From an uncultured Cohaesibacter sp. (GTDB taxonomy: Bacteria > Pseudomonadota > Alphaproteobacteria > Rhizobiales > Cohaesibacteraceae), in assembly GCF_963667045.1 (NCBI RefSeq), contig NZ_OY762934.1, positions 3,550,501 through 3,614,500 of the forward strand: a stretch of DNA of 64,000 bases, in the 5' to 3' direction. A program made the position numbers and the translations under genes. The notes beneath the pieces are model-generated. The model saw only the letters and a program-made list of their open reading frames with translations. It made no database searches and was not told the DNA's origin. This document shows positions 54,911 through 63,602 of this stretch, in pieces (the stretch's first letter is position 1; each line of letters starts with the position of its first letter).

Positions 54911-56425
54911 TCAGACATCGAAGGAAACACCCTGCGCCAGCGGCAGGGCCGTGGAATAGTTGACGGTGTTGGTTGCACGGCGCATGTAGCCCTTCCAAGC
55001 GTCGGAGCCGGATTCGCGGCCACCGCCGGTTTCCTTTTCGCCGCCGAAGGCACCGCCGATTTCAGCACCTGACGGGCCGATGTTGACGTTGCAGATGCCA
55101 CAGTCGGAGCCGGCTGCGCTCATGAACAGTTCGGCCTCGCGCATATTCAGCGTGAAGATGCAGGAAGACAGGCCTTGCGGCACTTCGTTGTGCAGCTGGA
55201 TGGCTTCCTCGAAGGTCTTGTAGGTCATGACATAGAGGATCGGGGCAAAAGTTTCGGTCTTGACCACGTCGCTCTGACCCGGCATCTCGGCAATGGCCGG
55301 ACGGACATAGAAGCCGCCATCAAAGCCGTCGACTGCCACGCGTTCGCCGCCGGTGACGGAGCCGCCCTGTGCCTTGGCCTTGGAGAGGGCATCCTGCATC
55401 ATCGTGAAAGCGGCTTCATCGATCAGCGGGCCAACCAGCGTACCAGCTTCCAGCGGGGTGCCGACAGGCAGGGAGCCATAGGCTTTTTTCAGCTGCGGTA
55501 CCAGCTTGTCGACAACGCTCTCGTGAACGATGAGACGGCGCAGCGAGGTGCAGCGCTGACCGGCGGTGCCAACAGCAGAGAAGCAGATGGCGCGAACGGC
55601 CATGTCGAGATCGGCGCTTGGCGCCACGACCATGGCGTTGTTGCCACCCAGTTCCAGAATGGAGCGACCGAAACGGGCCGCAACACGTGGACCGACAGCC
55701 TTGCCCATGCGGGTGGAGCCGGTGGCCGAGATGATCGGCACGAGCGGATTGTCAACCAGAGCTTCACCTGTGGCCGGACCACCAATAATGACCTGGCTGA
55801 GGTTGGCAGGAGCTGCCTCGAAGCTGTCGGTGACGCTCTTCAGGATTGCTTCGCAAGCGAGGGCCGTCAGCGGGGTTTTCTCGGATGGCTTCCAGATCAC
55901 GCTGTCACCGCAGACAAGGGCCAGACAGGTGTTCCACGACCAGACGGCAACCGGGAAGTTGAAGGCGGAGATGACGCCGCAGACGCCCATCGGGTGCCAA
56001 GTTTCCATCATCCGGTGGCCGGGGCGTTCAGACGCGATGGTCTTGCCATAAAGCATGCGGGACTGGCCAACGGCGAAATCGCAGATGTCGATCATTTCCT
56101 GCACTTCGCCAAGGCCTTCGGAGAGGATTTTGCCGGCTTCGATGGAAACCAGCCGGCCAAGGGCTTCCTTGTGCTTGCGCAGCTCGACACCCAACAGGCG
56201 CACCAGTTCGCCACGAACCGGCGCCGGAACCGTGCGCCATTTGAGGAAAGCCTCATGGGCGGCATCAACGGCCTTGTTCATGTCTTCGGCGGTCTGTTCG
56301 GCAACGGAGCCGATGACCGACCCGTCGATGGGACTGGTGACCGTGATGGAACCGGCAAGTTTGGCGGTATCGACGCCCATGGCGTCAAGCAGGGTTTTTG
56401 CTTCTGCAGCAAGAGATGAACTCAT
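54911..56425 (-). CDS. amaB: Aminoadipate-semialdehyde (piperideine-6-carboxylate) dehydrogenase, ALDH7 type
   Basis: A 504-residue aldehyde dehydrogenase. The ALDH7 signature segments are HPMGVCGVISAFNFPVAVW, SATGSTRMGK, the catalytic Glu in LELGGNNAMV and the catalytic Cys in AGQRCTSLRRL, with GAFGGEKETGGGRESGSDAWKGYMRR near the end. Enzymes of this group oxidise 2-aminoadipate semialdehyde to 2-aminoadipate in lysine degradation. The role fits the divergent Lrp/AsnC regulator and the glutaryl-CoA dehydrogenase at 36 kb, which acts later in the same route. The ALDH7 family also includes betaine-aldehyde-active members, so the substrate is not certain. Confidence 0.88.
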   Translation of the reverse strand: MSSSLAAEAKTLLDAMGVDTAKLAGSITVTSPIDGSVIGSVAEQTAEDMNKAVDAAHEAFLKWRTVPAPVRGELVRLLGVELRKHKEALGRLVSIEAGKILSEGLGEVQEMIDICDFAVGQSRMLYGKTIASERPGHRMMETWHPMGVCGVISAFNFPVAVWSWNTCLALVCGDSVIWKPSEKTPLTALACEAILKSVTDSFEAAPANLSQVIIGGPATGEALVDNPLVPIISATGSTRMGKAVGPRVAARFGRSILELGGNNAMVVAPSADLDMAVRAICFSAVGTAGQRCTSLRRLIVHESVVDKLVPQLKKAYGSLPVGTPLEAGTLVGPLIDEAAFTMMQDALSKAKAQGGSVTGGERVAVDGFDGGFYVRPAIAEMPGQSDVVKTETFAPILYVMTYKTFEEAIQLHNEVPQGLSSCIFTLNMREAELFMSAAGSDCGICNVNIGPSGAEIGGAFGGEKETGGGRESGSDAWKGYMRRATNTVNYSTALPLAQGVSFDV

Positions 56426-56788
56426 CTAGGGATCTCCGGGAGGTAGGGGTTCAGGTGGTTCAGCAGGGGGAGGGAAAACTGTCCACCTTTAAAATGTTGA
56501 TTTTGTTGATGAAAATTTGTTTGTTGGCTATGAGTATAGTGAGCCTGATGCTATAGAAACAGAGGGGTATCAGGGCTGTTTGGGCAAATTGTCAATTTTA
56601 TCGAGCAAGTTGCTGGGTATTTTGGTGAACATGTCAATTTAACGATGGCCCTTGAGGGAAAATCATGAATAAGTGAGCATATGATATAGGGCTGGGTAAC
56701 AGCCTGTTCACAAGTGCCTTTCAGAAAGGCCGGACACGGGCCCGAAGATAGAATCCCGAAGGCAGAAGCCTACTGGCAGGAGAGAGCA
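56426..56788. other. Divergent region between the ALDH7 and Lrp genes
   Basis: 363 bases, AT-rich in the middle. TGTCAATTT occurs at 56590-56598 and again at 56632-56640, 42 bases apart (four helical turns), which could be Lrp contact sites. No gene is seen. GGAGAG before 56789 is the Lrp ribosome-binding site. Confidence 0.5.
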
Positions 56789-57280
56789 ATGCGGCGTGCG
56801 CTAGATGATCTGGACAGAAAACTCATTCGCCTGTTGCAGGCGGATGCACGTCTTTCCACTTCCGAGATCGGCCGCAAACTCGATGTTGCCCGCTCAACGG
56901 TGCATGAGCGGATCGAACGGCTGAAGCGCGAAGGGGTGATTGACGGCTTTACGGTGCTGCTCAACAGCGATCCGATGGAAGCGCTCAACCGGGCTATCGT
57001 CTTTGTTGAGATCGACCCGAAACTGCAGGGGCCGATTGTCAAGAAGCTGGAAGACTACCCCGAGATTTCATCCTGCTTCACGGTGAACGGGGCGTTCGAT
57101 CTGTCGCTGATCGTGGAGATGCCGCAGCTGGAAGACCTTGATGCCCTGCTGGACGAGATCGGCGAAATCCAGGGCGTGGTGCGGACGATGACCAACATCA
57201 TTCTGGCCAAGAAATTCGACCGGCGGCACACCCTGATCAACGAGACCGCCAAGAAGCTGTTCGGCAGCGAGCCTTTCTAG
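56789..57280 (+). CDS. Lrp/AsnC-family transcriptional regulator
   Basis: A 163-residue regulator. The helix-turn-helix (LDDLDRKLIRLLQADARLSTSEIGRKLDVARSTVHERIERLKREGVI) is followed by the RAM ligand domain (about 70-150; VEIDPKLQGPIVKKLEDYPEISSCFTVNGAFDLSLIVEM). The ATG at 56789 with GGAGAG upstream is preferred over an in-frame start at 56714. It is divergent from the ALDH7 dehydrogenase gene and most likely controls it in response to lysine or a pathway intermediate; that is inferred from position. Confidence 0.9.
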   Translation: MRRALDDLDRKLIRLLQADARLSTSEIGRKLDVARSTVHERIERLKREGVIDGFTVLLNSDPMEALNRAIVFVEIDPKLQGPIVKKLEDYPEISSCFTVNGAFDLSLIVEMPQLEDLDALLDEIGEIQGVVRTMTNIILAKKFDRRHTLINETAKKLFGSEPF

Positions 57281-57325
57281 GCCTGCCTCGTCCGGGTGAT
57301 TTGCCCGTGCAGGATGAATACGCGT

Positions 57326-57410
57326 GCAGGCCCAGCCCAGGCCCAATTCTGGCCCAGTTCAGGCCCAGTTCAGGCCCAGTTCAGGCCCAGTTCAGGCCCA
57401 GTTCAGGCCT
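57326..57410. repeat. Minisatellite of an 11-bp unit reaching into the gloB stop codon
   Basis: The unit TTCAGGCCCAG occurs exactly four times at 57358-57401, with a variant copy (TTCTGGCCCAG) at 57347-57357 and decayed copies (CAGGCCCAGC and CCAGGCCCAA types) back to about 57326. A last partial copy, TTCAGGCC at 57402-57409, contains the gloB stop (TGA on the minus strand at 57403-57405). It therefore seems to have grown from the end of gloB. Confidence 0.92.
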
Positions 57411-58179
57411 TGTCCTTGCGGGTGCGGATTTCGGCGAAAACCTTCCAGTCTTCGGCACCAGACATGCCCAGAGAGGCCTTGACGTCCTCGTCATTGGCCC
57501 GCAGGAAACTGTTGGTGCTCAGTTCGTCCAGAATGCTGGTCGGTATGGTCGGCAGGCCCTTGGCGCGCAACTCCCTGATTTCCTCGACCCGCTGCTTGAG
57601 CACTTCATTATCCGGCTCGATGCTGAGGCAGAAATTGCCATTGGCCTCGGTATATTCATGGCCGCAGAAAACCGTGGTCTCGGGCGGCAGCTTGGCCAGC
57701 TTGTCGACGGAGAACCACATGTCTCTGAGCGTGCCCTCGAACACCCGGCCACAGCCCATGGCGAACAGCGTGTCACCGGTAAAGGCCAGTTGAGCGGCGG
57801 GCAGCCAGTAGCAGATATGATCGAGCGTGTGGCCCGGCGTGCCAAGCACAAAGACCTTCTGGGAGCCGAACTTGAAGCTGTCGCCATCGGACAGGGCCTC
57901 GTCGATATGGCCGATCTTTTCGGCGCTTTCTGCCGGGCCATAGACTTTGGCACCCGTTTCCGCCTTGATGGCCGAGAGACCTTCCACATGGTCATAATGG
58001 TGGTGGGTGATCAGAATATGCGTCAGGGTCCAGCCGGTTTCCTTCAAGGCCGCTCTGATGGCGTTGGATTCAGGTACGTCCACAAGAAACGTCAGATTGG
58101 CCTCCCGGTCGTGAGCCAGTACAGCGTAATTGTCCGAGCGGCAGGCAATGAGTTTTGTTTCAAGGGGTTGCTGCGGCAT
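57403..58179 (-). CDS. gloB: Hydroxyacylglutathione hydrolase (glyoxalase II)
   Basis: A 258-residue metallo-beta-lactamase-fold hydrolase. It releases D-lactate and glutathione from S-lactoylglutathione, the last step of methylglyoxal detoxification. The metal-binding motif is THHHYDHVEG (58-67), followed by GHTLDHICYW, FTGDTLFAMGCGRVFEGT and VFCGHEYTEAN. GGAG precedes the ATG at 58179; a start at 58203 adds eight residues. Methylglyoxal synthase is also encoded in this window. Its stop codon lies in an 11-bp tandem repeat array. It is divergent from a methyltransferase gene. Confidence 0.95.
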   Translation of the reverse strand: MPQQPLETKLIACRSDNYAVLAHDREANLTFLVDVPESNAIRAALKETGWTLTHILITHHHYDHVEGLSAIKAETGAKVYGPAESAEKIGHIDEALSDGDSFKFGSQKVFVLGTPGHTLDHICYWLPAAQLAFTGDTLFAMGCGRVFEGTLRDMWFSVDKLAKLPPETTVFCGHEYTEANGNFCLSIEPDNEVLKQRVEEIRELRAKGLPTIPTSILDELSTNSFLRANDEDVKASLGMSGAEDWKVFAEIRTRKDKA

Positions 58180-58421
58180 TTCTGAAATCTCCGGTGATCG
58201 CACTCTCTGGCATATTGGTAATATTTACATGTTTCTCGCATAATTCCCAGATTTTAATCTCTATATAGGGGCCATGTTTGCGCTCTCAACCGAGCTGCGA
58301 GCAGATTGTGGCTTTTGTCGCTTGGAATTGGCGGATCGAGATGCCACATTAGGGCAGCAAGGGGTCTGCAAACCGAAGACCAACGATGGGGACCCGCTCT
58401 TGGCGGGAGTGTCTGCTTTTC

Positions 58422-59210
58422 ATGTTTCTTGATGTTCTAGACTTGAGAAATTTCTACGCCCAGCCGTTGGGGCGCGTCACTGCGCATCACGTCAACCAGC
58501 GGATCCGGACGCTCTGGCCGAACGTTAAGGGGCTGAGTGTGTTAGGGGTCGGTTATGCGCCGCCCTATATCCGCAGCATGCGCGCCAGCGCCGAGCGGAC
58601 GTTGGCCTTCATGCCATCGCGGCAGGGCGCTGTCTGTTGGCCCTCCGCCGGGGCGTCGCTGACGGCACTGGTGGAAAGCAACGAACTGCCACTGCCGGAT
58701 GCCAGTATCGATCGGATCGTGCTGGTGCACATGCTGGAGCTGGTGGACAATCCGGCCGAGCATCTGCGCGAGATCTGGCGGGTGTTGACGCCCGGTGGCC
58801 GACTGATGATCGTGGCGCCCAATCGTCGCGGGGTCTGGGCTCGGCTGGAGCATTCGCCGTTTGCCTATGGGCGCCCCTTCTCCAAGCGGCAGTTGATCCA
58901 TCTGTTGCGCGATACGATGTTCACGCCAACGCAATGGAATGACGGTCTCTATTTTGCGCCCTTCAAGCGCCAGCGTTTTCTGGGGTCGGCGCAGCTTTGG
59001 GAGCGGATCGGTGCCCAATGTTGGCCAGCCTTTTCCGGCGTGCTGATTGTCGAGGCGACGAAGCTTCTGGCGCAGGGGCTGGTAAGCAAGGAGGTCAACA
59101 TGGCCAAGACCAGCTTCCGGCCCATTTTCCTGCCGGTGCCGAACCTGCCTGCGGCGGGGGGACATTTCCCCACGCTCAATGCCTTTTCATCGCCCGAGCA
59201 CGATATCTGA
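58422..59210 (+). CDS. SAM-dependent methyltransferase, class I
   Basis: A 262-residue protein with a methyltransferase type 11 domain. The cofactor region reads GLSVLGVGYAPPYIRSM (motif I). DRIVLVHMLELVDNPAEHLREIWRVLTPGGRLMIVAPNRRGVWAR carries motifs III to V and matches the family well. The substrate is unknown. A gene of this type beside gloB, divergent, recurs in alphaproteobacteria, which may hint at a link with glyoxal metabolism, but I cannot show one. The ATG at 58422 follows GGGAG at rather wide spacing; an in-frame start at 58386 is possible. Confidence 0.85.
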   Translation: MFLDVLDLRNFYAQPLGRVTAHHVNQRIRTLWPNVKGLSVLGVGYAPPYIRSMRASAERTLAFMPSRQGAVCWPSAGASLTALVESNELPLPDASIDRIVLVHMLELVDNPAEHLREIWRVLTPGGRLMIVAPNRRGVWARLEHSPFAYGRPFSKRQLIHLLRDTMFTPTQWNDGLYFAPFKRQRFLGSAQLWERIGAQCWPAFSGVLIVEATKLLAQGLVSKEVNMAKTSFRPIFLPVPNLPAAGGHFPTLNAFSSPEHDI

Positions 59211-59266
59211 GGGATGGCGCGCGGCCAGTGGCGCGTGCGGTCTTGTGCTGACCTCTTTGGGGTTGG

Positions 59267-59920
59267 TCAGTGCTTGCGGCTCAACAGGAAGATGGCCTGC
59301 TCGGCGAACAGGTTCCAGAACCACCATGGGGCGGAGAAGGAAATGCGCTCGCCGTTACCCTGCAACCCGTGGGCCTTCTCGATGTCGGCATCGACTTCCC
59401 GGCACAGATTGACGAAATCCCTGACCGTGCAGAAATGGATGTTCGGTGTGTCATACCATGTGTATGGCAGGTAGTCGTTGACCGGCATCGTGCCGTGTAG
59501 CAAGAGGTCGGTGCGGACTCGCCAGTGGCCGAAATTGGGGAAGGAGACAATCGCCTTGCGGCCGATGCGCAGCAGATGCTCCAGCACCAGCCTGGGATTG
59601 CGGGTGGCCTGGATGGTCTGGCTGAGGATCACATAGTCGAAGCTGTCATCGGGATAGTAGATCAGGTCTTCGTCGGCGTCGCCCTGAATGATAGAGAGCC
59701 CGCGTGCCACGCCTTTGTTGACGCCCTTCTGGGACAGCTCGATCCCGCGGCCTTCCACCTGGCGGCTGTCGCGCAGCAGTTCAAGCAGAGCGCCGTCGTC
59801 GCTGCCCACATCGAGGATCTTGGTGCCCGGCTCGATGAGGTCGGCAACCAGCTCGAAGTCAATGCGGGTGTTGTCGGCGCGGCCGCCGACAATGAGCGGC
59901 TTCTTTTCTGAATTGCTCAT
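59267..59920 (-). CDS. metW: Methionine biosynthesis protein MetW
   Basis: A 217-residue methyltransferase-fold protein. It begins [31 protein letters not shown] (motif I), then [51 protein letters not shown], a stretch diagnostic of MetW. MetW acts with MetX and is needed for full homoserine O-acetyltransferase activity in several bacteria. Its start overlaps the metX stop by four bases (ATGA), so the two are translationally coupled. Confidence 0.95.
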   Translation of the reverse strand: MSNSEKKPLIVGGRADNTRIDFELVADLIEPGTKILDVGSDDGALLELLRDSRQVEGRGIELSQKGVNKGVARGLSIIQGDADEDLIYYPDDSFDYVILSQTIQATRNPRLVLEHLLRIGRKAIVSFPNFGHWRVRTDLLLHGTMPVNDYLPYTWYDTPNIHFCTVRDFVNLCREVDADIEKAHGLQGNGERISFSAPWWFWNLFAEQAIFLLSRKH

Positions 59921-61152
59921 GAGCGCTCGTCCTTTTTGGTCACCGGTGTCTCGGGCAACCCGGCACTGCGGTCGGCGGCATGCAGGAAGCCGTTGATCGC
60001 GTCGAAAAATTCCGGTTCCTCAAGCAGGAAGGCGTCATGGCCTTTGTCGCTGTCAATCTCGACAAAGCTCACTGAAGCGCCCGCTGCGTTGAGGGCATGG
60101 ACGATGGTGCGGCTGGCTGTGGTGGGGAAGTGCCAGTCGGAGGTGAAGGAGACCACGCAGAAGCGGGTCTTCGTCCCCATGAAGGCCTTGGCCAGCTGTC
60201 CGTCATAGTCTGCCGCCAGATCGAAATAGTCCATGGCCCGCGTAACATAGAGATAGGAGTTGGCGTCGAACCGGTCGACGAAGGTCATGCCCTGATGGTG
60301 CAGATAGCTCTCGATCTCGAACTCGGCATCAAAGGAAAAGGCCTTGTGGTCGCTGTTCTGCAGATTGCGCCCGAATTTGCTCTGCAACGACTGCTCGGAC
60401 ATATAGGTGACATGGGCAGCCATGCGCGCAACCGCGAGGCCCTTGCGCGGGGTGACACCAAAGTCGTGATAGCGCCCGCCATGCCAGTCCAGATCGGCCA
60501 TCACGGCCTGACGACCCACTTCGTATAAGGCGATATTCTGGGATGAATGGTGCGAGGCGGTGGCAATCAGGATGGCCGATTTGACCCGTTCCGGATAGGC
60601 CGCTGCCCACTGCATGGCCTGCATGCCGCCCATGGAGCCGCCAATGACGCTGAATAGGGTGTCGATACCCAGATAGTCCACCAGCATCGTCTGGGCGCGG
60701 ACCATGTCAGCAATGGTAATCAGGGGCAGATCAAGGCCATAGCACTTGCCGGTTGCCGGGTTGATGGAAGCCGGACCGGTGGAGCCGGAACAGCCGCCCA
60801 GCACATTCGAACAGATGACATAGTAGCGGTCGGTATCGATCGGCTTGCCCGGGCCGATCATCGTTGACCACCAGCCAGGCTTGCCCGTCACGGGGGATGG
60901 GGAGGCGGCATACTGGTCGCCGGTCAGCGCATGGAAGACGAGAATGGCGTTGGAGCGCTCTTCATTGGGGCTGCCATAGGTCTCGTAGGCGAGCGTGAAG
61001 GGGGTCAGTTCGCCACCTGCATCCAGCTTGAGCGGCTTGTCCGGACCGAAGGTCACACTGCGGCTGGAAGGCGCCAGCGCTTCCTCGGCTGCGCGCTCTT
61101 CCCGACTTTTCGCACCGGCACCCGGTTTGTTGCTGTCGGTCGGGCTGTTCAT
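59917..61152 (-). CDS. metX: Homoserine O-acetyltransferase
   Basis: A 411-residue alpha/beta hydrolase-fold enzyme that makes O-acetylhomoserine for methionine synthesis. Marks are [15 protein letters not shown], the nucleophile elbow [15 protein letters not shown] with the catalytic Ser, the Asp in [11 protein letters not shown], and the His in [14 protein letters not shown] lies nine bases before the ATG at 61152. The frame stays open to 61521, but that part overlaps the divergent chorismate mutase gene and has no family match. A possible pseudoknot lies in its leader. Confidence 0.95.
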   Translation of the reverse strand: MNSPTDSNKPGAGAKSREERAAEEALAPSSRSVTFGPDKPLKLDAGGELTPFTLAYETYGSPNEERSNAILVFHALTGDQYAASPSPVTGKPGWWSTMIGPGKPIDTDRYYVICSNVLGGCSGSTGPASINPATGKCYGLDLPLITIADMVRAQTMLVDYLGIDTLFSVIGGSMGGMQAMQWAAAYPERVKSAILIATASHHSSQNIALYEVGRQAVMADLDWHGGRYHDFGVTPRKGLAVARMAAHVTYMSEQSLQSKFGRNLQNSDHKAFSFDAEFEIESYLHHQGMTFVDRFDANSYLYVTRAMDYFDLAADYDGQLAKAFMGTKTRFCVVSFTSDWHFPTTASRTIVHALNAAGASVSFVEIDSDKGHDAFLLEEPEFFDAINGFLHAADRSAGLPETPVTKKDERS

Positions 61153-61187
61153 GGGGCATTTCTCCAAAGACGGACTGGTTTTTTTGT

Positions 61188-61240
61188 CTTGTGCAAAGTA
61201 GCTAGGGAGCATGGGGGTACAAGTCAAATCTTTTCTTTGC
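61188..61240 (-). promoter_or_regulatory. Possible leader pseudoknot before metX (SAM-II-like, low confidence)
   Basis: Read on the minus strand: GCAAAG, then AAAAGATTTGA, CTTGT, a 20-base loop, CTTTGC and ACAAG. The two stems GCAAAG/CTTTGC and CTTGT/ACAAG interleave as an H-type pseudoknot ending 35 bases before the metX start. SAM-II riboswitches of alphaproteobacteria are pseudoknots at this place and carry GAUUUG in the first loop. However, the conserved GCUAAA-type 3' segment is not evident here. Confidence 0.3.
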
Positions 61241-61417
61241 TTTTGTGGTGCCTCCCTTTTAAGGATATTATCCAGCCCAATGGCCAGCCAATTGGATTTT
61301 ATCCGATCAAGAGCGGCAAAAAGCGCTGAATTCAGCCTGCTTTTGCCGCCCCACGTTCCGCACCAGCCCGCAGCTCGTGTGCGCCACGCAACGACAGAAA
61401 ATGAAGACAGGATGATC

Positions 61418-62263
61418 ATGACCAAAGCCCCGATTGAGAGCAAGGAGAAGGACGAACCGACCCTGGACGAACTGCGGCAGCGCATTGACCGCATCGACGA
61501 GTCCATCCACCGGCATCTCATCGAGCGGAGTGAGATCGTTCAGGCTCTCATTGCCGTCAAACGGACGCACAAGCCCGGGGCAGCCTTTCGGCCTGGACGG
61601 GAAATGGACATGATGCGGCGGCTCGTTGGCCGCCATCGCGGCATTCTGCCGATTACCACCGTGGAGCATCTCTGGCGCGAGATCATCGCGACCTTCACCC
61701 ATATGCAGGCCCCCTATGACGTGATCGTCGAACCGGGCGTCGCGCTGCGCGATGTGGCCCGTTTCTATTTCGGTTTTACGGTCGGCTTCAAGGATGCCAG
61801 TGACAGCGCCGGTGTCATCGAGCAGGTGCGACAGGCAGATGGATCGGCGCTCGGCCTCATCCATAACCATGCGGACGCCAAGAGCGCCTGGTGGGTCAAT
61901 CTGTCCGAGGACGGGGTGCAGGTCATCGGGCGTCTGCCGGTGATCAAGCAGCCGGGGCGCCCGGTTGATCTGGATGCGTTCGTGCTGTCGATGCCGCTGA
62001 TGGATACCACGGTTCCGGACATGCGCCTTGTCGCCATCTGCGCTCCGCATGAAGAGGGCATCGATACGGCGGTAGCTGCCATGGGCGGTCAGATGATCTC
62101 AACGGTCATGCAGGAGGGGCATTGTGAATGCCTCATCGCCGTTCCCTTCTCGGTGGCCGACGTCGAGGTCGAAAAGCTGACGCGCCTGCCGCATAACCCG
62201 ATGGTCATTCGCGGCATTGTCGGTGGCTACTGGTCGCCCATTGCCCTGGCGTCAGCCAAATAG
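61418..62263 (+). CDS. Chorismate mutase
   Basis: A 281-residue protein. An AroQ-type chorismate mutase domain occupies about residues 12-95 ([34 protein letters not shown]). It is followed by a longer C-terminal region related to periplasmic-binding or prephenate dehydratase-like folds ([24 protein letters not shown]). This size and layout are known in alphaproteobacteria directly before hisC and tyrC. The enzyme turns chorismate into prephenate for phenylalanine and tyrosine. Two close ATGs, 61412 and 61418, are possible starts; AGGA suits 61418. A frame running back to 61211 overlaps the metX leader and is not supported. Confidence 0.88.
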   Translation: MTKAPIESKEKDEPTLDELRQRIDRIDESIHRHLIERSEIVQALIAVKRTHKPGAAFRPGREMDMMRRLVGRHRGILPITTVEHLWREIIATFTHMQAPYDVIVEPGVALRDVARFYFGFTVGFKDASDSAGVIEQVRQADGSALGLIHNHADAKSAWWVNLSEDGVQVIGRLPVIKQPGRPVDLDAFVLSMPLMDTTVPDMRLVAICAPHEEGIDTAVAAMGGQMISTVMQEGHCECLIAVPFSVADVEVEKLTRLPHNPMVIRGIVGGYWSPIALASAK

Positions 62264-62303
62264 GAACGATCAGGTCTGGAGCAGAACATGGTCGGGCTCT
62301 ACG

Positions 62304-62336
62304 CTGGCCATGCTCTGGCCATGCTCTGGTGATGTT
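62304..62336. repeat. Three tandem copies of an 11-bp unit after the chorismate mutase gene
   Basis: CTGGCCATGCT at 62304-62314 and 62315-62325 is exact; a third, altered copy CTGGTGATGTT lies at 62326-62336. The array begins 41 bases after the stop codon. Confidence 0.8.
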
Positions 62337-62361
62337 CCTTTTTGGGGGATTTTCCGTGAAA

Positions 62362-62381
62362 ATTCATGATTCTTCATGAAT
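62362..62381. promoter_or_regulatory. Inverted repeat upstream of hisC
   Basis: ATTCATGA-TTCT-TCATGAAT is a perfect 8-base inverted repeat 107 bases before hisC. It could be an operator or a small hairpin; nothing further is known from sequence. Confidence 0.4.
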
Positions 62382-62487
62382 CTGGGCCTTTGCCCCTGTT
62401 GCCGGAGCTTTTTGCTTGAATGGGGTTCTGCCTTGGCTGTAAGACAGGCCCAGTGTAAAACCAGACTAATTTTTCAGGAGTGGTCAA

Positions 62488-63597
62488 ATGTCCTCTTCCG
62501 GACAGCCTCAACGGCCTCAACCGCGCGATGGGCTTCTCGATATTCCGCTTTACGTTCCCGGCAAGGCCGAGATCGATGGCGCAGCGCCCGTCCACAAATT
62601 GTCGTCCAACGAATCCCCTTTCGGCGCCAGCTCGAAGGCGATGGACGCTTTCCGTCAGATGACCGGCAATCTGGAGCTTTATCCGGATGGTGGCAGCGTC
62701 GTTCTGCGCGGCGTGATCGGTGAGGTCTATGGTCTCCATCCGGACCGCATCCTGTGTGGCGCCGGTTCGGACGAGGTGATCAGCCTTTTGTGCTACACCT
62801 TCCTTGAGAAGGGGGACGAGGCGATCTACAGCGAATATGGCTTTGCGGTCTACCCGATTGCCATCAGGGCTGCCGGTGGCGTTCCTGTCATCGCCAAGGA
62901 ACAGGACATGACGACGGACGTCGACGCCATTCTGGCTGCGGTGACCGACAAGACCAAGATGGTCTTCCTTGCCAACCCGAACAATCCGACCGGTACCTAT
63001 ATTCCGTCTTCGGAAGTGCGCCGCCTGCATGCAGGCCTGCCGCCGCACGTTCTGCTGGTGCTGGACGCCGCCTATTCGGAATTCGTCACCCGCAGCGATT
63101 ACGAGGCTGGCGTCGAGCTGGCATCGACCAGCGAGAATGTGGTCATGACGCGCACCTTCTCCAAGGTCTATGGCCTTGCCTCCCTGCGCCTTGGCTGGTG
63201 CTACGGACCGCAGGCCGTGATCGATGCGATGAACCGCATTCGTCCGCCGTTCAACATTTCCGGGGCGGCCCAGGCCGCCGGTGTTGCTGCGCTGCGCGAT
63301 CAGGACTTCGTCCGCAAGGCTATCAAGCACAATGAGGAATGGCTGCCCAGGACCTCTGCCGCGCTGGAAGCGCTGGGCCTGAAGGTCACGCCGAGCGTGG
63401 GCAACTTCATCCTCATTCACTTCCCCGACACACCGGGCAAGAGCGCCGTTGAGGCCGATGCCTATTTGCTGTCCAAGGGCTGCGTTCTGCGTCAGGTCGG
63501 GTCCTATTCCCTGCCGAATGCCTTGCGCATGACCATCGGTACGGCGGAAGCATGTGAAGCCGTGATCAGCCATCTGGCGGACTTCCTCAAAGGGTAA
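62488..63597 (+). CDS. hisC: Histidinol-phosphate/aromatic aminotransferase
   Basis: A 369-residue class II pyridoxal-phosphate aminotransferase. Family segments are HKLSSNESPFGASSKAM, LYPDGGSVVLR, CGAGSDEVISLL, FLANPNNPTGTYIP, VLDAAYSEFV, and TFSKVYGLASLRLGWCYG with the Schiff-base lysine. HisC works in histidine synthesis. Placed between chorismate mutase and prephenate dehydrogenase genes, this copy may also serve as the aromatic aminotransferase for tyrosine and phenylalanine, as known for HisC-like enzymes. AGGAG precedes the ATG. Confidence 0.93.
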   Translation: MSSSGQPQRPQPRDGLLDIPLYVPGKAEIDGAAPVHKLSSNESPFGASSKAMDAFRQMTGNLELYPDGGSVVLRGVIGEVYGLHPDRILCGAGSDEVISLLCYTFLEKGDEAIYSEYGFAVYPIAIRAAGGVPVIAKEQDMTTDVDAILAAVTDKTKMVFLANPNNPTGTYIPSSEVRRLHAGLPPHVLLVLDAAYSEFVTRSDYEAGVELASTSENVVMTRTFSKVYGLASLRLGWCYGPQAVIDAMNRIRPPFNISGAAQAAGVAALRDQDFVRKAIKHNEEWLPRTSAALEALGLKVTPSVGNFILIHFPDTPGKSAVEADAYLLSKGCVLRQVGSYSLPNALRMTIGTAEACEAVISHLADFLKG

Positions 63598-63602
63598 ATT
63601 GG

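Noticed and set aside
57326-57410. CRISPR array
   Set aside because: The 11-bp units are directly adjacent with no spacers.
61153-61521. N-terminal extension of metX by 123 codons
   Set aside because: It overlaps the divergent chorismate mutase gene and lacks family match; the ATG at 61152 has a good ribosome-binding site.
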